From positions 147,820,435 through 147,884,434 of the forward strand of contig NC_035433.2 of NCBI RefSeq assembly GCF_002127325.2: a stretch of DNA of 64,000 nucleotides, given 5' to 3'. The notes beneath the pieces were generated by a model, which saw only the letters and a program-made list of their open reading frames with translations, made no database searches and was not told the origin of the DNA. Positions 50,801-62,824 of this stretch are shown here, in pieces. Position 1 is the first letter of the stretch; the number at the start of each line of letters is the position of its first letter. Origin of the DNA: Helianthus annuus (Eukaryota > Streptophyta > Magnoliopsida > Asterales > Asteraceae). The translations under genes were made by a program, and so were the position numbers.

Positions 50801-53800
50801 AACATGAAAAAAAACTTGTAACATAACGTAATTTACGTGCTCCTTAACTTAGAAATGGTTTTATAGTTGGGGCCATTTTCATTCGTCTAAAGGTTTGTTT
50901 TTTTGCATCTGGATCTAAAGGTTTGAAATCTTGCCATTTTCATTTGGCTCATTAACTTCATCCATTTTTCTCCGTTAAGTCAGGGGTGTTTCCGTCTTTT
51001 TTTGTTAACTTTTAGGGCAATTCGGTCTAATGGATTCGGTCAAGGGTTTTTTATGTGCTTGTACATAAAGTTAAACAGACTGAATTGCCCTTTAAGTTAA
51101 CAAAAAGAAGAAAATCCCTTTGTCTTAACAAAGAAAAATGGATGGAGTTAACGAGCCGGATGGAAATGGTAAGATTTCAAACCTTTTGGATCCAGATGCG
51201 GAAAAACAAACCTTTGGACGAAAGTCACAAAACTGGCCAAACCTCAAGGACGAAAATGGCATTTTACCCTACAAAATATTATAATTTCAATCGGATAACA
51301 AAGTTATGTTGAGAATTATATACAAGTCCTCATGATGTTAGGTGACGCACGTCATTAATCAACAGAAATTTTACATTATATCAGTATCATTTTGATCGAT
51401 ATTTTTATTGTAGGGTTTCACCTCTTAGCTTTGAACTTGAAGCTACATTGAAGTTAGCAAGATTTCTCTGCAGGTATATAATATAAAAGACAACTTTTTG
51501 TATTACGTTGGCATCTGTGTACGATGATTACGATCTAAGTTCGTTTTTCTCATTTTTCTTTGACGTATTCCTGTATTGGGCAGACCGGAAATGGTTAAGG
51601 AGGTAGTTGACTTGTTGACCAATGCCTCAGATGGAGCAAAATCTTTGATCGATCCAAACGATAGACTGATATTGTACGTTGAAATAGCTCGTTTATTCGG
51701 AAATCTCGGTTACCACAGAAAAGCTGCATTTTTCTCCAGACAGGTAGCGAAATTGTATCTGCAACGACAAGATAATTTAGCTGCTTCTAGTGCCTTACAA
51801 GTATTGGCAATCACTACAAAAGCGTATCGCGTTCAAAGCAAAGCTACCATTCCTATGCATAATGTTTTCAATGAAACTGGCATCGATAATGGGAAGATGC
51901 GTCATCAGTTGGTGGTATCGTTATTCGAGTCCCAATGGAGCACATTGCAGATGATTGTTTTAAAAGAAATACTTTTATCCGCTGTTCGTGCTGGTGATCC
52001 ACTTGCAGCATGGAGTGCTGCTGCCCGTTTACTAAGATCTTATTATCCTTTAATTACACCCCCTGCCCAAATCGGACTTTCAACTGCCCTTATTAATTCC
52101 GCTGACCGACTTCCTTCTGGTACTCATTGCCCTGATCCCGCTTTACCTTTCATAAGGTACTGCTTGCAAATTTGGAAATTACATGGTTTTAAAATGCGTT
52201 GTACATAGGGCTGCAAGTGAACCATCGTTTGTTAAGGAAATATATATGTTTACAAACTGTTCATGAACACTTAATGAACGAGATTTTATGTTCGTGTTCG
52301 TTCGTTAAGGAAATGAACGTGTTCTTTTGTTAATTTTAGGCAACGAACGCCCATGAACACAAACGAACACAAACAAGCGTTCATGAACATAATATATAAT
52401 ACACTGATACTTATTAAATATTTTATTTTTCGAAATTTTGAAGTAATTGAATAAAATATAAAAACTAAAAACACTAATGAACTATCGAACATAAACAAAC
52501 ACATTACCGAACGTTCACGAACATAAATGAACGAACGCGACCTCTGTTCATGTTTGTTCATTTAACTAAACGAACGAACACAAATGATCTTCCCGCCTAA
52601 CAGTTCACGAATTGTTCGCCGAAAGTTCGGTTTGTTTGCAGCCCTTTTGACCAATTTGCTTTTTACCTATCTATGTAACATTCTTACAATTTTTTTCCTT
52701 TAATGTTACAAAATGTATGGTATGTTGCATTATATGGGTAGAAACATATTAAGTTGCATATATCAATACAAAATGAATAATATCGTTCTTGATTTGCCAG
52801 GTTACATTCATTTCCTCCTCATTCATCACAAACCGATATTATAAAACGAAATCCAAAACGAGACGACTGGTGGGCCGGAGCAGTTCCTTCAGGCCCATTT
52901 ATCTACACACCATTTACCAAAAAAGATTCAAGCTCCACTACTAAACCCAACTTAATCTGGGTTATTGGGGAACCCGTACAAGTATTAGTCGAACTAGCAA
53001 ACCCGTGTGGGTTTGACTTAATAGTCAACAGCATTTACCTCTCAGTACATTCCGGAAACTTTGATGCATTTCCCGTTACTGTTACTCTAACTTCTAACTC
53101 TTCCAAAATACTCAGTTTATCAGGCGTACCAACTAAAGAAGGACCCGTAAGTATAACCGGATGCATTGTTCATTGTTTCGGTGTGACTACCGAACATCTG
53201 TTCAAAGATGTTGACAATTTAGTCCTTGGGGCAGCACAAGGGCTCATTATTTGTGACCCGTTTCGTTCTAGCGGGTCGGTGAAACTGAAGAATATAACTG
53301 TTCCGAATATTTTAATTATACCGCAAATACCGTTGTTGGTTTCGCATGTTGTTGGTGGTGATAGTTCTATTATATTATATGAAGGTGAAATTCGGGATGT
53401 GTATATCAATTTGGCTAATGCTGGTACGGTCCCCGTTGAGCAAGCGCATATCTTGTTATCGGGGAAAAATCAACATTCGGTTATTTCCGTTGGTTTTGAA
53501 AATTTGAAATCTGCGTTACCGTTAAAACCTGGTGCTGAAGTGATTATTCCAGTGACGTTGAAAGCATGGGAAATTGGATCAGATGCAAGTAGCCCCATGT
53601 TATATATTTATTATGCCGGTAATTAACTAATTTTCATCTTTATTTTCGTTAGTTTTGACTTTTTTTTTAATTAAAAAGTAACTAACTTTGGTCAGAATTG
53701 TAACTGACTCTTTAATCCAGGAAAAAAACGTTAAAGAGTAAAATGCCAGTTTTGGTCCCTGAGATTTGGTCAGTTTTGCGACTTTCGTCCAAAGGTGTGT

Positions 53801-56535
53801 TTTTCTGCATATGGATCCAAAAGGTTTGAAATCTTGCCATTTTCACTCGACTCGTTAACTCCATCAATTTTTTTCCGTTAAGTCAGGGCGCATTTTCGTC
53901 TTTTTGCTAACTTAAAGGGTGATTTGGTCTTTTTCACTTTATGTAAAAAGATCAAATACCTCTGAAAAAGATCGAATTGCCCTTTAAGTTGGCAAAAAAA
54001 ACGGAAGTACCCTGACTTAAAGTAGAAAAATGGATGGGGTTAACGAGCCGGATGAAAATGGCAAGATTATAAACCTTTAGGATCCAGATGCGTAAAAACA
54101 AACCTCTGGACGATAGTCGCAAAACTGGCCAAACCTCTGGGACCAAAATGAGATATTACTTGAAACATTAAATGTTCAAACTATTTTCTTTCTGTCAGGG
54201 CCTAGTGGAAACAATGGAGAGCCTCCACCAGACAGTAATACCGTGCCGCCAGGTCGCCGCCTAGTCACCCCGCTAAACATCTGTGTGCAGCAGGGGTTAT
54301 CGTTCATGAAAGTCCGTTTGCTGAAAATGGAAATCCCTGCTCAAATTTCCGAAAATGTGTTAGATAAAAAAACAGATAAGTTGGTGAAAACCGACCCGTT
54401 TGGCGGAAGGTGGGGCCTACGGTTTCTCGAATTTGAATTACATAATCCGTCTGATGTCGTGTTTGAGGTCAGTGTCTCTGTCCAGCTGGAAAAAACAAAT
54501 GACGAAAACTATTCAGAATTCACGTACCCGAAAACAAGAATAGACAGAGATTACACTTCTCGAGTGCTCATACCGTTGGAGCATTTCAAGTTACCTGTTC
54601 TTGAAGGTTCAGTGTTAATTAACAACAATTCACAATCGAGTTCGAAATCTGAACTTAATGCGTTAGTTAAGGATATGATTTCGAAGATTAAGGTGAGGTG
54701 GCAGTCGGGCCGAAACAGCTCAGGAGAATTGCATATCAAAGATGCCACACAAGCAGCCCTTCAGTCATCAGTAATGGAAGTTTTGCTACCCGACCCGTTG
54801 ACCTTTTGTTTTAAGCTTGCTAAAGAAGTTGACTTTGAAGATTCGGTCAAAGAAATGAACGGTTATGTTCTCGCTAATTACATGACCGCTATGGAAGTTA
54901 AAGTTAGGAATAACACTAAGGATTCGATTAGAATGAGTCTTACTGTTACATGTAGAGATGTAACAGGTGAAAACTGCATTGAAGGCCACAATCCTACGGT
55001 GTTATGGGCAGGTAAGACTAACCTACACGCACTAATATGTTTTTTCGAAGTTTTTGATTTAGGATTTTGCGAACCGGCAACCGGGTCAAAATGATGACCT
55101 GGCAGCTTCCGTGTAGGAAACTTTGACCATGTTGACTTTTTGACGTGTCACTTATATGGCTGTTAGAAACTTTGACCGTAGATATAAACTTTGTGGGTCC
55201 CATCATTTGTCTTGCACATCAAATGGGACCCACATAGGGCTGCAAACGAACCAAACGTTCGGCGAACAGTTCGTGAACCGTTCGGCGGGAAGTTCGTTTG
55301 TATTCGTTCGTTTACTAAACAAACGAACACGAACAAGAAATTTCGTTCGTTTAGTTAAATGAACAAACATGAACAGAGGTCGTGTTCGTTTGTTTATGTT
55401 CGTGAACGTTCGGTAACATGTTCGTTTGTGTTCGATACTTCATTAGTGTTTTTAGTTTTTATATTTAATTAAATACTTCAAAATTCCAACAAATTAAATA
55501 TCTAATAAGTGTCTGTGTATTATATATTCTGTTCATGAACGATTGTTTGTATTCGTTTGTTTCCATTCGTGTTCATGAAGATTAGTTTGTGCTCATTTGT
55601 GTTCGTCAATGTTCGTTGCCTAAAATTAACAAACAAACACAAACGAACACGAACAAGTTCATTTCCTTAACAAACGAACACGAACATAAAATCTCATTTG
55701 ATAAGTGTTCGTGAACGGTTCGCGAACACATATATTTCTTAACAAACGAACACGAACAAGGTCTTGTTCGTGTTCGTTTGGTTCGTTTGCAGCCCTAGAC
55801 CCACAATCACCTAAGCTCCCATCATTTATCGAGCCCGAGCTCGAGCCTGGCATGTGAAGCTCGTCAGGCTCGTCGAGCCTTAAGTGCAATATTAGTTTTT
55901 ATTAATATATAATAACATTTATCCGTTATTTAAAGTTGTCTGGTAAACGACCCAAACCCGAACCTAAAAATAAGCTGTAAACGAGCCCGAGCCCTAGCTT
56001 CACTTATTGAGTTCGCAAGTCTAAACATGTCTATTACTTATATTATTTTTATTTAATATTATTAATTAATAGATAATAGACGAGCCAAGCTCGAGCTTGA
56101 GAAACTACCAACGAACCGAGCTAGGCTCGAGCTCTCATAAATCAATCGAGCCTTGTCAAGCTTAGGCTCGGCTCGGCTGGTTTGCACCCCTCTCACATCT
56201 TTATGTACCTAGTGTCATGTAAACATGACCCAAAAAAATGTAAATACGAAAAATATAAAAACGAAAACAGTTTGATTATGATATCCGTCGTTTAACAATT
56301 GTTGTTTGCCATAGGTACTTTAAATGGTGTAAAGGTGGAAATTCCTCCTCTCAAGGAAATCAAACATCCATTTTCTCTTTATTTTCTGGTTCCTGGCGAA
56401 TACACATTGTTGGCGGCTGCAATGATAGATGACCCGAATGACATTCTGCGGGCTCGGGCTCATTCTGCTTCTCCTGACGAGCCCGTTTTCTGCAGGGGGC
56501 CACCTTATCATGTGCGAGTGCATGGTGTCGTCTAA
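47815..56535 (+). CDS. TRS120: TRS120 (TRAPPC9), TRAPPII tethering-complex subunit
   Basis: Nine exons, 47815-48225, 50066-50272, 50390-50572, 50677-50786, 51414-51473, 51584-52156, 52801-53618, 54199-55011 and 56315-56535, join in frame to 1131 aa; Arabidopsis TRS120 is about 1186. The N-terminus MEPDVSIETCSMIRIVVLPI is almost the Arabidopsis one, followed by SAISSFYTARKKSPF, the highly conserved EFHLQTMMQDIAASLLMEFE, helical-repeat sequence with GAKSLIDPNDRLILYVEIAR and AGDPLAAWSAAARLLRSYYP, and C-terminal beta-rich segments with KIKVRWQSGRNSSGELHIKD and FSLYFLVPGEY. TRAPPII acts at the trans-Golgi network as a Rab-A exchange factor and is needed for cell-plate formation. The shorter length comes mainly from shorter loops at the exon 7-8 and exon 8 regions. 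All introns are GT-AG. Confidence 0.96.
48327..49640. repeat. Three ~275-bp tandem repeats in TRS120 intron 1
   Basis: Units begin with AGAGATGCATGGATG at 48327, 48601 and 49339, and each includes GGGGAATCTCACTTGCA. After subtracting the MITE and its duplication (463 bp) from the second unit, the periods are 274 and 275 bp. The copies are diverged by many substitutions, so the duplication is old; the MITE came later. Confidence 0.88.
48647..49100. mobile_element. Fold-back MITE in TRS120 intron 1
   Basis: A 454-bp palindrome begins GGAAAATTGGTTTTTAATAA. A perfect 9-bp duplication, TAATCTAAA, lies at 48638-48646 and 49101-49109. It is inserted in the second 275-bp repeat. Confidence 0.92.
50862..51277. 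mobile_element. Fold-back MITE, GAGTAAAATG family, decayed left end, TRS120 intron 4
   Basis: The inner arms (TTGTTTTTTTGCATCTGGAT and the matching complement near 51190) belong to the family at 15474 and 26747. The first bases of the left arm are replaced by unrelated sequence, so boundaries are approximate. Confidence 0.75.
52207..52645. mobile_element. TAGGGCTGCAA-type hAT MITE, TRS120 intron 6
   Basis: The ends AGGGCTGCAAGTGAACC and GGTTTGTTTGCAGCCCT are inverted; the body is full of GTTCGTG/CACGAAC words. The family is shared with 55235-55797. No clear target duplication was read. Confidence 0.8.
53736..54162. mobile_element. Fold-back MITE, GAGTAAAATG family, TRS120 intron 7
   Basis: A palindromic element begins GAGTAAAATGCCAGTTTTGG. 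The flanks AAACGTTAAA and AAACATTAAA match at 9 of 10 positions. Confidence 0.85.
55235..55797. mobile_element. TAGGGCTGCAA-type hAT MITE, TRS120 intron 8
   Basis: A 563-bp element with ends TAGGGCTGCAAACGAACC and GGTTCGTTTGCAGCCCTA. A perfect 8-bp duplication, GACCCACA, lies at 55227-55234 and 55798-55805. This copy fixes the family as hAT-type. Confidence 0.92.
55830..56195. mobile_element. Decayed element rich in GAGCTCGAGC, TRS120 intron 8
   Basis: The right end, GGCTCGGCTGGTTTGCACCC, resembles element termini of the TAGGGCTGCAA type, and GAGCCCGAGCTCGAG near 55830 is partly inverted to it. The left end is not clear. Confidence 0.5.
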
Positions 56536-56887
56536 AGGCTTTACATTTCCATAACTACATTCATCATTCATGTGTCAAATCTTTGGTTGCTTGTAATTTT
56601 ACCATAAACCGATTCGGTTGGTGCAATAAAGGGACTGCAAGATGGAAGAATAAAAAGAGAAATTTTTGTTTTTTTAAGTTTTTTCTGTCATTTTTCTTTT
56701 TATTTTTTCTTTCTTTAATTGATAGTTTTCTTACTATAGGCTATTTCCGGCATTACAATTGTTGATTTAAGTCCTCAACTTATGGGACATTGAATTGTTT
56801 CAATTTTAGACACTCTTTGAGTCTTTGTTCAAATGAAATATTATGACCAATTTATGGTGTAACTTCATCTTTTGAATATGCGGTTAG

Positions 56888-57110
56888 CCAATTGTAGAGG
56901 AAGGTTAACGTACATTACGGCTTAACATACATCATGTACGACAGGTAATTATGCACGTTCATTTTAAAATCACGCATGTTATAACTCAAAAATCCAAAAT
57001 CACGCATGTTAAAACACAATAATCACCCATATTGAAAAACAGTAACCACGCATGTTATAGAACAAATCACGCACGTTGTCGTACGTGAAGTACGTTAAGC
57101 CGTAAATTAC
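56888..57110. mobile_element. Inverted-end element with CACGCATGTT subrepeats
   Basis: The ends GGTTAACGTACATTACGGC and GTACGTTAAGCCGTAAATTA are inverted. CACGCATGTT recurs inside at irregular spacing. The GTTAACGTAC end resembles the element at 60244-60781. Confidence 0.65.
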
Positions 57111-57657
57111 ATTTTGATATACTTTTTCGCCAATTGTATTCATGTCATGAACCGTAATGTATGATATACTTTTTCGCCAATTGTATTCATGTCATGAACC
57201 GTATTTTACATTTTAGCTTTTTTATTATTACAAACAAATGATTTTAAAAAATATATAACAAAATTGATTGAAAATGCTACACCTAGTTCCCAATGTTACT
57301 TAAAAAATAAGAGTTCAAAGTTAATTATTCAACTAATCCGATAACTAGCTAGCTATAACATTCTCTCACGTCCCTTGCTAGCAGATGTCACATAATCTCT
57401 TAAAATACATACCAAACAAATCGGTGATTATCGTTTATATTTATCTAGTCATAAGCTTTGCTACATTATGTTATGTTCCAAATAACGGGTTGGAGACTTG
57501 ATGTGTTCAAAAGTGAGGACTTACTTTCTCTAAACGTGACATACTGACTACAGTAATAAAAGCTTTAAAAATGTTTATGCATTGTCTTGTTACTAATCAA
57601 TTAAAATTGGTGATTTCTCCTCACAAGCATGACTGTGTCTAGGTTTTATAGTAGATT

Positions 57658-57882
57658 GAACGACAAAAAATATGTCGTTAGATAATTGACAATGGATGTC
57701 ATGACAAAAGAAAAAACTTTAATCAACAAATGACTACTAAAATAAATATTATATTTGAGAAACTGAATTCTCAAATTCAATATATATATCGACAATTCGA
57801 TTTCTGTTGATCAAACATATAACAACTCTTTTGTCATGACATCCATTGTCAATTATCTAACGACATATTTTTTGTCGTTCCT
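57658..57882. repeat. Fold-back with ~50-bp near-perfect arms
   Basis: The left arm (57658-57710) begins GAACGACAAAAAATATGTCG and the right arm (57830-57882) is its complement with no break that I see. The loop is about 120 bp. It may be a small MITE; no target duplication was found. Confidence 0.85.
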
Positions 57883-58118
57883 CACGAGCATGATTCTGCT
57901 CACGCTTAAGCCTCTCACCCCCCCCCCCCCAGGCGGCACCAAACTCTCTCACGGTCACGGATACAATCCAATGTTTATTCTGTGTCGCTTCTTCTTCAGG
58001 CAACCCACTAACACCACCATCCACCACCACCACCACCATCATTACAAACCAAGGGGGTAATTTTGCTAATATAAAAACAACTAAGGTTTAAAACTGTACA
58101 ACTATCACAAATAACCAC

Positions 58119-58127
58119 TATAAAAGG
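58119..58127 (+). promoter_or_regulatory. TATA box of the neurochondrin-family gene
   Basis: TATAAAAGG lies 127 bp before the predicted start codon (58246), which would put transcription start near 58150 and leave a leader of about 95 nt. Confidence 0.6.
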
Positions 58128-58245
58128 AGAAACTTTCACTTTTGGGGGTTCGAGTAAATAACAAAAGACGTTGCTAGAACCCTCCTTATTTCTCCGGCAC
58201 CGGAAACTTTGCTCATTACCGACGGCCACTTCTCCGATAACACTC

Positions 58246-61200
58246 ATGGTTAGTACGTCGTTACACCTCTCAAATTCCTTCATTACATACACACGCGATA
58301 CTTGATAATTCATTGATTGATTGTTGGTTATATATGTGCAGGAAGGTCCCTCAATTGAAGACTGCTTAAAGCTCTTAAAAGGCGAACGAGACGAACAACG
58401 TCTCGCCGGTCTCCTTCTCGCCACTAAATTCTGCAAAAACGATGATTTTGACTCCATTCTTAGGGTTTACAGTGCCCTCGGTAACACTTTCTTGGACCGC
58501 CTTCTCCGAACCGGTAATTAATTGAGTTTAACTTTGTTAATTACGTTTGTTTGTTTGTTTGTTGCTAAATGGTAAGATAAATAGCCCTAGGTTTTGAAAT
58601 TTAGTGAAAGACGTAGGTGTTGTTTGTTTAGCAGGCTCTTATTGGTTTAGACCTCATACGACTTCGGCACTTAATGGTTCAGACTGTTTGTTTCACGAGC
58701 AGATGTCTGAATGGTTCAGACATTTGCCTCTGAATGGTTAAACATTATACTGAGTCTGAATGGTTAAGACCTCTAATCTGAATTGGTCAGACATTTGTCT
58801 CTGAATGGTTAAGCATTATACTGAGTCTGAATGGTTAAGACCTCTAATCCGAATTGGTCAGACATTTGCCTCTGAACGATTAAGCATTATACTAGCTCTT
58901 AATGGTTCAGACCTCTTACTGGTTCAGCACTTAATGGTTCAGACCTCTTACTAGTTCAACACTTAACCATTCAGAAGTTGCCAAACAGCCCCTTACACTG
59001 ATAGGCTTGTGAGACAGTTGTTGCTGACGTCATCTTTTGTGGTAAACCAGAAACTGTTATGTTATATGAACCTGATTACATCCAAACACCACTAAAAGTT
59101 GAGATATTATGTGTTCCAGGGGTGGTTTGGATGGAATTTGGATATGATGCAAATGGGAATAATAATCGTTAATAGGTTTTCAAGTGTTTGGGAAAAGTAA
59201 TAATGATTTCTTTGTATCTGTGCTGCAAGAAAATTGAAATGTAGGATATTAACCCTAACTTAGTCAATTGATTATATGATCACCTGCTTTGATTCTGATT
59301 TTTTAAACACAACATAATTATTTTTTTGGCAAAATACTGACCCTGAGGCGCGCACCTCATGTATTTCCCATATTTTTGTGCAGCAGATTGTTGCACGACA
59401 TGCTTTTCAGGTTGTCATAATATATGTAATATCCATATTAAAACATATATAAAGCTTACTTGTCTCTAAATATTGGGTAAATGATGCCAGAAACCTATGG
59501 GGAACATATAATTATTTGTGCCTCGGTTTTAGTCCTTGTCTCTTTTGTGCGTTTCTTGCTTTTTAAAACCAAAATTATTTTGGAATCACACATTTAAACA
59601 CTCCTCGCTTATGCTTCACTTTTGAATGTTTTGGAGTTAAATTGTTAGTTATGACATTTTCGTTTAGTTTTTTGCTATTGTTGGATATAAAGCGACGCCG
59701 ACAGTCCTTTAACCAATATGAAGAATAATTGTTCTCTGTAATATGAGATTAGTGCTGTTGTTATTTGCAAGAAAAGGTGTATTAGGTATTTTATATCATG
59801 TTTTGTGTGTGTTTCTGGTAGGAATGGGTAAAGGAAGCTCAACCGAGAAGCGTCAAGATAACCAGGATGCTTACTTACAGTTATCAGTTACTATTTTGGC
59901 TGCATTCTGTCGGGTTTCTAGTATTGCTTCTTCAGATGATATGGTCAACAAGATTCCACTCATACTGGAGATTCTTTCTAAAGAGTAACCATTCATATAT
60001 ATGACTTAATTCTAGTATCTTTAATCAGTTAGTTTCGTAGCTAAAAAATATTCTATTTATGTTGTTTGTTTTCTGAAATACAGATTAGGACCACCACTTG
60101 TCGAAGAATGTTTTGAGTTTTTATACTTGGTGTCAACGGCCCACAGTAATGGGGTTGAAATCTTTTACAAGTCTGGTGGCATGACTGTTTTAGCCTCTCA
60201 CATGCCAAATTTACCAGATGGTATGTATATATATATATATATAGGGGCTGGTTAACGTACAAATGCGCTTATCGTACATTACGTACGCTACAATCTCAGC
60301 CGTCAGATCATCTTCCCGCATTGAAAATCGCATGTTGTTTTTTGTAACAATTTCGCATGTTGGTTTTTTAACATGCGATTTCTTCAAAATTACCACATGC
60401 GAAATTGTTACAAAAACCAACCTGCTATTTCATCAAAATTATCACATGCGAAATTGAATTACCACATGCGAAATTGTTACAAAAAAACAACCTGCTATTT
60501 CATCAAAATTATCACATGCGAAATTGAATTACCACATGCGAAATTGTTACAAAAAAACAACCTTCTATTTCATCAAAATTATCACATGCGAACTTGAATT
60601 ACCACATGCGAAATTGTTACAAAAAAACACCTGCTATTTCATCAAATTTATCACATGCGAAATTATTACAAAAAAAAAAAAAAAAAAAAACATGCGATTT
60701 TCATTGCGGGAAGATGATCTGACGGCTGAGATTGTAGCGCACGTAATGTACGATAAGGGAATTTGTACAGTACCCTTTACCTATATATATATATAAATTA
60801 TTATGAAAGTGTTCTATTTTCATTTTAAGGTTTGAATATAATATCTGGATATGGATTTAATATATTTTAAAACGTATTTAGGTTCTCATACACTGGAGCT
60901 AGCGATTAAACTCCTTCAGTTGATCATGAGTCAACTTTCCCTAGACACGATTATAAAAGAGTACTGTTCAGAATTATCATCAGTGGTAAGCTCATAAATT
61001 GTTGTAACGTCATAGTTTTTTTAAGAGTAAAATGCCATTTTCGTCCCTGAGGTTTGGCCAGTTTTGCGACTTCGTCCAAAGGTTTGTTTTTCCGCATCTG
61101 GATCCAAAATTTTTGAAATCTGGCCATTTTCATCCGACTCGTTAACTCCATCCATTTTTCCCCATCAAAGTAGCCAAACCTCAGGGATGAAAATGACATT

Positions 61201-62771
61201 TTACTCTATTTTTTTTTCTTTCATAATGATTGTAATGCTATAAATTAAGATGCCAATTCATTATTTATGGCTTCTTTTTGCAGGTTACAGTACTAGCAAA
61301 ACAGTTTGCTTTGTCCCACAATGCTCTTAAATTTGAGGCACTTCATCTTCTATCGATGATCCTACACTCGATATATGCTGTATGTATATTTTATATTATA
61401 ATTATTCAAAATATTATTTTTATTTCATTATTTCATATCATACCTTGCAGAAGATGTAACCTAAAATGGCACTTTGCTTTGCTTGATTGGTACTATTAGG
61501 CACCCGTGCATGAGACTCTTCGTGCAATGAGCAACAAAAGTTGGGCAGCCTATGTACGTGTAGGTGTTGTTGCCGTTTTGCAAAACCGTGTTGGTAAGCT
61601 TTGAAGTTATTGTATGATTTATAAATCATGTTTTTACAACTTGCAAGTTAATTATTTATCCTTAATCTCCACAACATATATGTGACTTGCACACTTTTTC
61701 TTTAATTAAAGAGTTTTTTTTTTATGTATATTAATATTTTGTTTTATACTTTTATTTTGCTAAATTAAATGTTTTTTTTTTAAATTTAAAAGGGGCGAAA
61801 AGCGATTTTGATGAAAATAGTAAGTACCAAACTATTTCGTGAACTGACAAATTTACCCCTGACTTAACCGAGTTTTTTTTGACGGAGTTAACGAAATGGA
61901 CGAAATGACCAAAAATGGAAACGTCGGGGACCAGAGGAGAAAAAAAACTATTTGGACTAAAGTGGCATTTTGGGCCAAATCTCAGGGACTTAAATGGCAA
62001 TTTACTCATGTGTAAATGATGTTTACATTTATATGAATATTTTTCCATACGCTTATAATTGTGTAGATTTTACGTACACAAGTGTCTACTTGACAAAATT
62101 TTACATATTTTTGAAAGACCATGTAGAAAAATGTGTGCAAATCACATATTTGTTGTCATGTGGTGAATTGATATTTATTACTGTCTGGCAATACTACAAC
62201 TTTGTTGTATTATAACATTCTTTTATAATTTTATATTTTTTTTAACGTATGATCGCACTGAAATTTTTATCCAGCACCAAATCAAAGGCTGGAAGCTCTG
62301 ATTTTAGCCGAGTCTCTCATGTGTATTGCTGGTGAAGGGTGGCTTATTGAGCAAACAAACTTACCCGGCACACCAGAATCTATTCCAGCCGACAGGTATG
62401 TGGGCCCCATGTTAATTTGCCAACACATTCTATTTCTTTCCTAGTCAGCAAGTGTTTTTCTTAACCTCGACCTTCATCCGTTTGGCAGGTGTACATTGCT
62501 TGTTCTAGAAACTTCTCGTGTGGAAATTGCAGTTCTTCTTAACGATTTGGCGTATTTGAAATACGAGAAGTCTAAAGAAGCGATAGATGCCGAAAATGTT
62601 ACTTTAAAGCAAAGAAATCTTGGCATTGCATTTTCTTTGGTGGAAAAGATAATTAAATTGATTTCAAGTGTTGCCGAAGATGAAGGTACGCACAGATATA
62701 TTAAACAAGGACTCTGGTCTGGATGTAAATTTAGACGTTCTTGTTACCGCAAGATACGGTAGATTCTGAAT

Positions 62772-62824
<53 letters not shown>

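Larger units (their letters stand above)
56536..58118. other. TRS120 3' region and spacer with repeats
   Basis: No gene. It holds the TRS120 3' UTR; an inverted element at about 56888-57110; a 49-bp direct duplication (TATACTTTTTCGCCAATTGT at 57118 and 57167); a fold-back at 57658-57882; a C-tract at 57918-57930; and a short CAC/CAT microsatellite near 58018-58040. Confidence 0.6.
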
